DNA of 5,842 nucleotides from Planctomycetota bacterium (GCA_019456245.1 VRUF01000190.1:1-5842); one strand, 5' to 3'; shown: positions 1 to 5,229, numbered from the stretch's first letter. Translations and numbers: made by a program. The notes: generated by a model not told the origin, from the letters alone.

Positions 1-1
1 T

Positions 2-619
2 CCGATCTATGTGACCGAACCGGAACAGGGAGTTGGATCTGGAGTTGGTATGAAGGGATTCGATTCTTTTGGTGATGATGACGGCCGGCCTACAATTGTG
101 ACTCGACCTGGTAAGCCCGTGATTCCGGTCTCTAATGTTCGCGCCAGTGTTGTCACAATCGGCGGGGTTCAACGGCCTGCGCTGGGTCTGGATGATACAG
201 TTGTTAGTGCAGAAACCGAAGAGCGTGAAGACGAATCTAAGGAGAAAACGATGGAAAGCAATGAAATGAACGAAGTCGGCTCAGATATTCCTGCGGATTT
301 GGCATCAACGTTCAAGCCCGCGGTCAAAAGCGTTAAGAAGCGTCCTAACCGGCCTCGCAAGGGTGGGAAAGATATGCACAGCGGAATGGAACTTCTTGAA
401 CTGGCGTTTTTGCTTGGCGTTGTTGAGGATGTCGATAGCAGGGAGGAATCTGAAGTTATTATGAGGCGGCTTTGTTTTGGGGAACTGGTTCGCAGCGATC
501 AGCGTCACGAGATCAGCAGCAATACACTGAAGATCTATGCGATGGATGTTGATGGGCTATACGGTAAGCAAGTGCAGTGCCAGGCGATGCTGGAGTTGAC
601 CGAGAGAACGAGTAAATAA
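2..619 (+). CDS. Hypothetical protein, C-terminal part (5' end open)
   Basis: I do not recognise this protein and assign no function. The frame is open from the left edge to a TAA at 617-619, so it is probably the C-terminal part of a longer protein. Possible starts inside the window are GTG at 11 and ATG at 50; the latter has GGAG at 41-44 with a 5-base gap, giving 189 residues. Counting from GTG 11 (202 residues), residues 1-20 are Gly-rich, 20-70 are Pro/Val-rich and look extended, 65-95 are strongly acidic, and 105-120 form a basic patch (KSVKKRPNRPRKGGK). Residues 124-202 look folded, with an apparent helix (ELLELAFLLGVVED) and mixed segments. There is no signal peptide, membrane segment or catalytic motif. 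It converges on the HU gene, with 83 bases between the two stop codons. A disordered linker followed by a small C-terminal domain is my reading of the composition only. Confidence 0.6.
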   Translation, partial: PIYVTEPEQGVGSGVGMKGFDSFGDDDGRPTIVTRPGKPVIPVSNVRASVVTIGGVQRPALGLDDTVVSAETEEREDESKEKTMESNEMNEVGSDIPADLASTFKPAVKSVKKRPNRPRKGGKDMHSGMELLELAFLLGVVEDVDSREESEVIMRRLCFGELVRSDQRHEISSNTLKIYAMDVDGLYGKQVQCQAMLELTERTSK

Positions 620-641
620 CTCAATACTCAAAAATTAAAAT

Positions 642-687
642 GCAAAATTAAGGCTTCGGCTTGTCCGCCGAAACTTTTCTATTTTGC
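642..687. terminator. Bidirectional terminator-like inverted repeat
   Basis: An inner stem TTCGGC (655-660) / GCCGAA (667-672) closes a 6-base loop. An outer arm GCAAAAT (642-648) / ATTTTGC (681-687) lies around it, and AAG (650-652) / CTT (674-676) may pair in between. On the + strand the inner stem is followed by a T-rich run at 675-684; on the minus strand it is followed by a TTAATTTTGCATTTTAA-like stretch. It lies between two convergent genes, where a shared intrinsic terminator is expected. The T runs are interrupted, so termination strength is uncertain. It may alternatively be a dispersed repeat, since a similar GC-rich inverted repeat recurs near 1455. Confidence 0.5.
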
Positions 688-702
688 AGCTTTACCTAAC
701 AA

Positions 703-1011
703 TTAATCGATTTCGCCGGCGGTTATCGGCATAGCGAGTTTCTGCTTCATAAGCCGACCCATTTTGAATTTTACAGTTTTCTTTGCCGGAACCGGAACCC
801 TTTCGAGTGTTTTTGGATTTTGTGCAATCCTTGCCGCCCTCGTTCTCGTTTCAAAAACACCAAAATCACGGAATTCAAGCCTGTTACCCTCGGCTAGCTC
901 GTCAACGACTTCATCAAGAAAACTCTGGATGATTCTTTTTACAACGACCCTTTTTGCCTGAGTGTTTTCCGCGATCCTGTCGATAAATTCTTTTTTTGTG
1001 ACTGTTGACAT
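703..1011 (-). CDS. HU/IHF-family DNA-binding protein
   Basis: This small nucleoid protein is expected to bind and bend DNA as a dimer in the cytoplasm. The 102 residues match the family in order. Helices 1 and 2 span about 4-41 (KKEFIDRIAE...VKRIIQSFLDEVVDELAEG). The RLEFRDFGVFE strand motif is at 44-54, and the DNA-binding beta-arm runs from about 55 to 78. N65-P66 stand at the position of the Pro that intercalates into DNA in HU and IHF. A closing basic segment follows (VKFKMGRLMKQKL, 80-92). Typical members have about 90-100 residues; this one adds a short tail, AMPITAGEID. The canonical RNPxTGE arm reads QNPKTLE, losing the usual Gly. The start is secure: GAGGT on the minus strand (1021-1017) lies 5 bases before the ATG. 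HU versus IHF-alpha/beta cannot be decided from sequence alone; the RDFG form leans toward IHF-like. It stands alone, convergent with the gene to its left. Confidence 0.93.
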   Translation of the reverse strand: MSTVTKKEFIDRIAENTQAKRVVVKRIIQSFLDEVVDELAEGNRLEFRDFGVFETRTRAARIAQNPKTLERVPVPAKKTVKFKMGRLMKQKLAMPITAGEID

Positions 1012-1080
1012 TGTCTACCTCACAGCTAAAGTAGTGCCCTCTATTTTAAACGCCCATCCTCTATATTGCCCGTTAGCAGA

Positions 1081-1094
1081 TATACAGCTGTATA
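1081..1094. promoter_or_regulatory. 14-bp perfect palindrome, possible operator
   Basis: TATACAGCTGTATA is a perfect 7+7 dyad with no spacer, 70 bases upstream of the HU start codon on the HU promoter side. A dimeric regulator could bind such a site. I do not recognise it as the box of a specific regulator, and short AT-rich palindromes also arise by chance. Confidence 0.25.
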
Positions 1095-1379
1095 AATAAT
1101 AATCTAACCATTGGCATCTAATTCAAGCGTTTTACACCCACCTTTCCCGGTGGAGCGTTTCATTAAAGAAACCACAAACCACTATACCGTAAAGACTTCT
1201 AAACAGCAAGTACTTTTTAAATATTTTTTTAGGTTCAAACAAGAGGTTTTGTGTCAGTTGTATCTGGTATATTTTTTAGAGTGTGTAAATTCAGGGAGAT
1301 AGTCGTTAGTTTCTATGTTATATTAGTAAAAAAGCGAGTTATGGCTTGATTATTCGGCGTTATTGATTAATCTTGTTGC

Positions 1380-1403
1380 AACTGACCTAATTGGTCAGTT
1401 TTT
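1380..1403 (+). terminator. Intrinsic-terminator-like hairpin with T tract
   Basis: AACTGACC (1380-1387) and GGTCAGTT (1393-1400) form a perfect 8-bp stem around loop TAATT, and the T run continues to 1403 (TTTTT, 1399-1403), followed by more T-rich sequence. This is the classical layout of a + strand intrinsic terminator. No + strand gene lies upstream, because HU is transcribed away. It may therefore end an unannotated short transcript from the 1100-1380 region, stop readthrough toward the signal peptidase gene, or act as an operator. The stem is only half GC. Confidence 0.45.
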
Positions 1404-1440
1404 AGTTTTAAGTTTTAAGTTTTAAGTTTTTAGTTCTTAG
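1399..1440. repeat. Six tandem 7-bp units (TTTTAAG type)
   Basis: Units in order are TTTTTAG, TTTTAAG, TTTTAAG, TTTTAAG, TTTTTAG, TTCTTAG, ending at 1440. The middle three are identical and the outer ones differ by one or two bases. The first unit overlaps the T tract of the preceding hairpin. The array is non-coding, 127 bases upstream of the signal peptidase start, and directly followed by a GC-rich inverted repeat. Similar A/T heptamer arrays next to GC-rich hairpins are, as I recall, dispersed in some bacterial genomes; I cannot check that here. Confidence 0.85.
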
Positions 1441-1454
1441 TTGTGGTTTCGGCT

Positions 1455-1480
1455 TCCGCCGTCGCTAAAGCTATGGCGGA
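1455..1480. repeat. GC-rich inverted repeat, possible dispersed element
   Basis: TCCGCC (1455-1460) pairs with GGCGGA (1475-1480), with a nested GCT/AGC pair (1464-1466 / 1469-1471) inside. GTCGCT occurs at 1461 and again at 1484. The flanking GGCTTC...CCGCC wording resembles the inverted repeat at 652-672 (GGCTTCGGC...CCGCC), which suggests members of one dispersed intergenic repeat class. No T tract follows directly, so I do not call a terminator. Confidence 0.45.
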
Positions 1481-1566
1481 CAGGTCGCTGAGGCAGGTTT
1501 TATAAAGATTTTTAAATTTCGTGTCGAAGTTGTACTTGACTGTGGAAGAGATTGAAAGGTATTCAA

Positions 1567-3135
1567 TTGAGTAGTGGTCATCGAAGTAAAAATGTTAAAT
1601 CTTCTATGCTGGATAGTGTGTATGCCAATTGCGAGTGGTTTATAACTGCAATTTGTGTGACTCTTGTATTTATCTTCTTTATGATGCAGGCTTATACGAT
1701 TCCTACTGGTAGTATGGCCGATACTCTTAAAGGAGCTCATTTTCGGTTTCGTTGCAGCCAGTGCGGATTTCGTTTTGATTATAATTTCCATCCTACCCTT
1801 TATGGTGTGCGTGAGAATACAACTCCTGGTAACAATGTTCCAGTTCCTCGTCGTAATGACTCTCCTCCCCGTTGTCCGAGCTGCGGTTATTATGTGAATC
1901 GTGTTGAAACTGGTGATATGCCCGTGATGAAGGGTGACCGTATATTTGTTGCCAAGTGTATCTACCAGTTTGTGGATCCTAAGCGTTGGGATGTTGTTGT
2001 TTTTAAGACTCCTCTTGAGCCTAAGATCAATTATATCAAGCGTATGATGGCGTTGCCCGGTGACCGGTTTGAATTGATCGATGGTGATGTTTATATTGAC
2101 GGAGAAATCAGCCGCAAGCCTGAGAATGTTCAGGAAGAGCTTTGGATGAGTGTTTATGATAACGATTTTCGTCCTGCTCATCCGCAGTCCAGTCGTTTTT
2201 ATAAGTACCGCTTTTCTGAAGATCAGAATAAGCAAATGGTAGTACGACCTGGTATGTGGAGGCAGCCTTTCCGTAATGCTGAGGGGTCGAATTGGGATCT
2301 GGAGAAAGATAATCCGACGGAGTTTTCTCTTTCGAGCGGGGGGGGTGAGCTTAATACTATAGTTTATGATACGTCGATTGGTAACGATTTTAAGGCTACT
2401 TATGCTTATGATGACACGCGGTATTACGGTATGATGCCCGTTTGCAGCGATCTTATGGTTCAGTTTTATGCCAGGAGGGATGCTGGCGGTGCAATAGGTG
2501 CTTCTGTTAGCAAGTATGGTATCGTTTATAAAGGTCTTGTGGATGCTTTGGGTGGGATTTTGATAGGGAAGATCGACAGCGAGGGCAAATTTGTCACACT
2601 TGCCGAAGGGCATGTCGGAGAAGTTGAGGCTGGCGAGTTTAGTTTGTTCAGGTTTTCTAATGCGGATCATCAACTTGTATTGGAGTTTGGTTCTGAGAAG
2701 CTTGTTTATGACCTTGGTGTCGGTCCTGATGGTGCGGGGCAGCGGCGCGTGGATATTAAGCCTGAGGTGAGTATTATCGGTGCCGGTGAAGTAACGCTGC
2801 GGCATGTTGGGATATTCAGGGATATTCATTATTTGTCGTATAGCGGCGATAACGGCAGGAGAATTCTTCGGGGAAGCGAGGGGGATGCTTTTGAACTTGG
2901 AGAGGATGAGTTTTTTGTTCTTGGCGATAACAGCCCTGCGAGTTTGGATTCGCGTTGGTGGCCCAATCCTGGAATCGGTAATAACGGCGCAGAATACCGT
3001 GTTGGAACAGTTCCTCGTGAGTATCTTGTCGGAAAGGCGTTTTTTGTTTATTGGCCCGGCGGTAGTAAGGGGTTTGGTAAATCGCTTCGACTTGTTCCTT
3101 ATGTTGGCGGTTTGAAAAGGATTCACGGCGGGTAA
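1567..3135 (+). CDS. lepB: Signal peptidase I (S26) with zinc-ribbon and large beta-rich insertion, copy 1
   Basis: Type I signal peptidases cut signal peptides from exported preproteins at the outer face of the cytoplasmic membrane with a Ser/Lys dyad. Numbered from TTG 1567 (522 residues): one membrane helix at about 23-43; box B IPTGSM with nucleophile Ser49; CxxC pairs at 63/66 and 103/106; box C GDRIFV at about 123-128; box D NYIKRMMALPG with general base Lys158; and box E GDNSPASLDSR at 453-463. Typical family members have about 250-320 residues. The excess is a Cys4 zinc ribbon between boxes B and C and about 240 residues (202-444) between D and E, rich in predicted strands and ending in VTLRHVGIFRDIHYL, which recalls a concanavalin-like sandwich (inference). 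TTG 1567 is chosen because AGG at 1557-1559 lies 7 bases upstream; TTG 1552 and ATG 1606 are alternatives. A paralog follows 93 bases downstream. Confidence 0.9.
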   Translation: MSSGHRSKNVKSSMLDSVYANCEWFITAICVTLVFIFFMMQAYTIPTGSMADTLKGAHFRFRCSQCGFRFDYNFHPTLYGVRENTTPGNNVPVPRRNDSPPRCPSCGYYVNRVETGDMPVMKGDRIFVAKCIYQFVDPKRWDVVVFKTPLEPKINYIKRMMALPGDRFELIDGDVYIDGEISRKPENVQEELWMSVYDNDFRPAHPQSSRFYKYRFSEDQNKQMVVRPGMWRQPFRNAEGSNWDLEKDNPTEFSLSSGGGELNTIVYDTSIGNDFKATYAYDDTRYYGMMPVCSDLMVQFYARRDAGGAIGASVSKYGIVYKGLVDALGGILIGKIDSEGKFVTLAEGHVGEVEAGEFSLFRFSNADHQLVLEFGSEKLVYDLGVGPDGAGQRRVDIKPEVSIIGAGEVTLRHVGIFRDIHYLSYSGDNGRRILRGSEGDAFELGEDEFFVLGDNSPASLDSRWWPNPGIGNNGAEYRVGTVPREYLVGKAFFVYWPGGSKGFGKSLRLVPYVGGLKRIHGG

Positions 3136-3179
3136 AAAGCTGAATAGCCAACACTCAACACGGAACAGCCAATGATGAA
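3135..3179. repeat. 45-bp direct repeat, copy A (after signal peptidase copy 1)
   Basis: It matches 4689-4733 at 42 of 45 positions; the first 31 bases are identical and the mismatches are at 3166, 3167 and 3174. It begins on the last base of the TAA stop and includes the words AATAGCC and CAACACTCAACACGGAA. A short GC-rich hairpin follows at once. The same word at the same place behind both paralogs points either to a duplicated, conserved 3' element or to a dispersed intergenic repeat. Confidence 0.9.
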
Positions 3180-3182
3180 GTT

Positions 3183-3201
3183 ACTGCGGCTTTGCCGCAG
3201 T
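3183..3201. other. Perfect 8-bp hairpin between the paralogs
   Basis: ACTGCGGC (3183-3190) and GCCGCAGT (3194-3201) pair around loop TTT. No T tract follows (TGGGG), so it is not a standard terminator on the + strand. It could stabilise the 3' end of the upstream message or form part of a modular repeat with the preceding 45-bp element. Confidence 0.6.
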
Positions 3202-3211
3202 TGGGGTAAGA

Positions 3212-3217
3212 TATAAT
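3212..3217 (+). promoter_or_regulatory. Possible -10 box upstream of second signal peptidase
   Basis: A perfect TATAAT lies 11 bases before the ATG at 3229. A transcript from it would start near 3224, almost at the start codon, leaving the weak SD (AGGG, 3220-3223) at or outside the 5' end. No good -35 is seen at the right distance, because the GC-rich hairpin occupies it. A chance match or near-leaderless transcription are both possible; co-transcription from upstream is equally likely. Confidence 0.2.
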
Positions 3218-3228
3218 ACAGGGTTTTT

Positions 3229-4701
3229 ATGGAAGACGAAAACAGGGATGTTAGTGATAGCTTTGTGCGGCGGTATAATGCTACGATCGAAAGTATCGTT
3301 AATACTATTTACTGGGTTATCGTTGCGCTGATATTGGCTTTTGTGTTTCGCACATTTATAATGGAGGCGTTTCAGATCCCTACCGGCAGTATGGCTGAGA
3401 CACTTCGCGGGGCGCACTATCATGTTCGATGTTCGGCGTGCGGTTATAAGTACGATCTCGGCAGTGACGGTTTGGCTTTGGGGGTTCCGAAGTGTTCCAG
3501 TTGCGGTTTTGTGCCAGAAGAAGCGATCCGTGAGCGTGCTTCAAACGGAGACCGTATCCTTGTTCTTAAGTGTATTTATGAGTTTGTGGCACCTCGCCGA
3601 TGGGATGTTGTAGTTTTTAAGTACCCCGTCTTTCCTGATGATAATTATATCAAGCGTATGATAGCTTTGCCCGGTGAGACTGTTGAGTTGATAGACGGGG
3701 ATGTTTATATAAACGGTGAGATTGCGCGGAAGCCTGTTAAGGTTCAGGATGAGCTTTGGAACTGTGTTTTTGATAACGATTACGCGCGGATGGAGATGGA
3801 AGGGTCCGGGAAGTGGGTTTATCCTTTTGTGAATTCAAGCGGTTCTGTTTGGAAGGTGAATGTGGATGGTGGTCGAAAATTTTCTCTGAACAGTTCTGAC
3901 GGAGGTGAGCATCGGCTTGTTTATCGTCCCGGCAACAGTAAGGATTTTGAGGCTGATTATGTTTATAACTCGCCTAACCTTGGGTCGGCTCCGGTTTGCA
4001 GCGATCTTAAGGTTCGCAGTTATATGATGGCAGGGTATGGGGAAGGGACCATTGGGATAGGTCTGCGGAAGTATGGGCGATTGTATCGTGGGAGGGTTGA
4101 TTTTGACGGGTTTATGGTGATAGAGATGACCACTGAAGGGGTGACGGTGGAGTTGGCGCGAAAGAGTGTCGATGTTGAGGTTGCCGGTAGGGGGAAAGCG
4201 TTTTCGTTTGCTAATGTCGATCATGAACTTAGGCTTGAGTTTGGGGGTGAGAGGCTTGTTTACGATCTTGGGGTCGGTTGGGATGACGCTGGTGTTGTCG
4301 ATCGCAACTCGGTCGGGAAGGTTGCCTATGGCGAAGGTGGGATGGTTGAGATTTTCGGAACCGGTGATGTAGATTTGTATCATACTGCGGTTTTCCGGGA
4401 TATCTATTACCTTAGCGATGTGCTTCGGCCTCGGCATCAGGAGCCTTTTACTGTGGGAGAGGATGAGTATTTTGTTTGCGGAGATAACAGCCCGGAGAGT
4501 TATGACAGCCGTATGTGGGGTTCTAAGGGTAAGGGTAATAACAATAGCGTGTATCGAAAAGGAGTGGTTCCACGGGATTACCTGATGGGTAAGGCGTTTT
4601 TTCTTTACTGGGGGGATGCATTTAAACCGTTTGAGAATATGCTGCCATTGGTTCCGAATTTTTCTGAGATGAAAATCATTTATGGGGGAAAAGCTGAATA
4701 G
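3229..4701 (+). CDS. lepB: Signal peptidase I (S26) with zinc-ribbon and large beta-rich insertion, copy 2
   Basis: This 490-residue paralog of the preceding gene should also cleave signal peptides at the membrane. Order: charged cytoplasmic N-terminus (1-24), one membrane helix (about 25-46), box B IPTGSM with Ser54, CxxC pairs 68/71 and 89/92, box C GDRILV at 107-112, box D NYIKRMIALPG with Lys142, strand ELIDGDVYINGE, a conserved VQDELW...DNDY segment (172-185), a beta-rich insertion at about 186-405, box E GDNSPESYDSR at 418-428, and a tail with VPRDYLMGKAFFLYW. The dyad and all boxes are intact. Blocks around boxes B-D are close to copy 1 and the insertion is clearly homologous (shared DHxLxLEFGxExLVYDLGVG and FRDIxYLS) but much more diverged. 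The zinc-ribbon loop is shorter: 17 residues between CxxC pairs against 36 in copy 1. The start is ATG with a modest AGGG 5 bases upstream. The last codons and TAG stop lie inside the 45-bp repeat shared with copy 1's 3' flank. Confidence 0.93.
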   Translation: MEDENRDVSDSFVRRYNATIESIVNTIYWVIVALILAFVFRTFIMEAFQIPTGSMAETLRGAHYHVRCSACGYKYDLGSDGLALGVPKCSSCGFVPEEAIRERASNGDRILVLKCIYEFVAPRRWDVVVFKYPVFPDDNYIKRMIALPGETVELIDGDVYINGEIARKPVKVQDELWNCVFDNDYARMEMEGSGKWVYPFVNSSGSVWKVNVDGGRKFSLNSSDGGEHRLVYRPGNSKDFEADYVYNSPNLGSAPVCSDLKVRSYMMAGYGEGTIGIGLRKYGRLYRGRVDFDGFMVIEMTTEGVTVELARKSVDVEVAGRGKAFSFANVDHELRLEFGGERLVYDLGVGWDDAGVVDRNSVGKVAYGEGGMVEIFGTGDVDLYHTAVFRDIYYLSDVLRPRHQEPFTVGEDEYFVCGDNSPESYDSRMWGSKGKGNNNSVYRKGVVPRDYLMGKAFFLYWGDAFKPFENMLPLVPNFSEMKIIYGGKAE

Positions 4702-4733
4702 CCAACACTCAACACGGAATGGCCAATTATGAA
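4689..4733. repeat. 45-bp direct repeat, copy B (overlaps end of signal peptidase copy 2)
   Basis: This is the partner of 3135-3179 (42/45 identical). Here the repeat enters the gene: its first bases encode the final residues KAE and supply the TAG stop at 4699-4701. It is followed by TTCGCTTCGCTCAC, which is GC-richer but not the hairpin seen behind copy A, so the downstream modules differ. Confidence 0.9.
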
Positions 4734-4756
4734 TTGTTCGCTTCGCTCACAGGGCT

Positions 4757-4942
4757 TTAGTATGTTTCTTCTATCAGGCTTTTTCTTAGGGGGTTTTCGT
4801 AGTCTTCCATCAGGTCCTGCTTTATTTTTTTCATGTAATCGTTGTCGATTCCCAGCGGTGTTTTCCATGCGAGGTAGTTGTGGAGTATCTTTTTTGCGTA
4901 CTCAGTTGCCCATTTATTCTTGTTGATAGCTATGTTGTCCAT
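4757..4942 (-). CDS. Small hypothetical protein, 61 residues
   Basis: The function is unknown and I recognise no family. The reading starts MDNIAINKNKWATEYAKKIL and ends with LRKSLIEETY. It is charged, with helical stretches (WATEYAKKILHNYLAW, MKKIKQDLMEDYE) and no signal peptide or membrane segment. The case for a gene is the start: ATG at 4942 on the minus strand has AGGA 6 bases upstream. Codons such as AAC, GAC, TAC and ATC fit the A/C-ending usage expected of a minus-strand gene here. The frame stays open further upstream, with another ATG at 4981, but that one has no SD. A TATAGT (4976-4971, minus) could be a -10 without a clear -35. It may be a genuine small gene, a remnant of a longer one, or spurious. 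Confidence 0.45.
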   Translation of the reverse strand: MDNIAINKNKWATEYAKKILHNYLAWKTPLGIDNDYMKKIKQDLMEDYENPLRKSLIEETY

Positions 4943-5071
4943 TTTTGGTCCTAAATAAGTTGCTCCCGGTACTATAATCATCGGCAGGTTGGTCCGGCGG
5001 GTTAATGGGAAAGGCTGAAATCTGCTCTAAAAAAGGATGAAAATTTTGGCGATAAATTTCCTCAAAACCAT

Positions 5072-5120
5072 CGAAACTGTTGACATTTGGGGTATTTTCA
5101 TGTATATTGCACGAAACTGT
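5072..5120. repeat. 9-bp direct repeat flanking the gyrA promoter core
   Basis: CGAAACTGT occurs at 5072-5080 and at 5112-5120, exactly 40 bases apart, roughly four helical turns. The first copy runs into the -35 box (its last T is the first base of TTGACA) and the second covers the expected transcription start. Such placement suits a regulator binding both sides of the promoter, but two copies of a 9-mer are thin evidence. Confidence 0.4.
5080..5108 (+). promoter_or_regulatory. Sigma70-type promoter for gyrA
   Basis: TTGACA (5080-5085) and TATATT (5103-5108) are separated by 17 bases: a perfect -35, a five-of-six -10 and the optimal spacer. The expected start is near 5115, giving a leader of about 115 bases before the gyrA ATG. 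This is the best promoter match in the window and the gene behind it is an essential one, which supports the call. Confidence 0.75.
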
Positions 5121-5229
5121 GTAAGTGTTTTTCCGTTGTGTTTTCAATTGCAGGAAGCTGGAGTCGGTTTGAGGCTATAGATAAGAGTTTTGAGGCCGTT
5201 TCCAAGAAAAAAAGGGAAGTTTAGATTTT
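5121..5229 (+). other. gyrA 5' leader
   Basis: About 115 transcribed bases are predicted between the start site and the ATG. They contain GGTTTGAGGC (5166-5175) and GTTTTGAGGC (5187-5196), two near-identical words 21 bases apart, and a purine-rich SD region AAGGGAAG (5212-5219) about 10-12 bases before the ATG. I find no strong hairpin or known riboswitch. A GTG-started frame at 5138-5224 has no SD and is not called. Confidence 0.4.

Larger units (their letters stand above)
1012..1566. other. Divergent intergenic region without a convincing gene
   Basis: This 555-base AT-rich spacer separates the HU start (minus) from the first signal peptidase (plus) and should hold the promoters of both. 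I see no consensus -35/-10 pair on either strand. Contents: the HU SD (1017-1021); a palindrome (1081-1094); a small hairpin CCACC/GGTGG (1138-1142 / 1149-1153); TATATT hexamers at 1268-1273 and 1319-1324 without good -35 partners; a terminator-like hairpin (1380-1403); a heptamer array (1399-1440); and a GC-rich inverted repeat (1455-1480). A TTG-started frame at 1111-1302 has no SD and low-complexity content, so I do not call it. Confidence 0.6.

Noticed and set aside
764..961. 65-residue + strand frame over the HU gene
   Set aside because: Lies wholly inside a confident HU gene on the other strand and has no start signal.
1111..1302. 63-residue + strand frame in the divergent spacer
   Set aside because: TTG start, no SD, AT-rich low-complexity content and no resemblance to a known protein.
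1399..1440. CRISPR-like array
   Set aside because: Units are 7 bp and directly adjacent with no spacers; this is a simple tandem repeat.
1471..3126. 551-residue minus-strand open frame opposite the first signal peptidase
   Set aside because: It is codon-aligned with the real gene on the other strand. It stays open only because TTA, CTA and TCA codons are avoided there; its sequence is Ile/Thr/Arg-rich with no recognisable domain.
3183..3201. Intrinsic terminator between the paralogs
   Set aside because: The stem is perfect, but the following bases are TGGGG with no T tract, so standard termination is not supported.
3835..4437. 200-residue minus-strand open frame opposite the second signal peptidase
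   Set aside because: Same cause: antisense of a T/G-biased gene, no SD-backed start, no family resemblance.
3135..4733. Composite mobile element bounded by the 45-bp direct repeats
   Set aside because: The repeats bracket one signal peptidase gene, but there is no transposase, no terminal inverted repeats and no target-site duplication; duplicated or dispersed 3' flanks explain them better.
4914..5147. 77-residue minus-strand frame covering the gyrA promoter
   Set aside because: It overlaps both the strong promoter and the better-supported small minus-strand frame, and has no SD.
5138..5224. Possible 28-residue leader peptide before gyrA (GTG start)
   Set aside because: It ends just before the gyrA ATG, which is suggestive, but the GTG has no SD and the frame is open well upstream, so the start is arbitrary.
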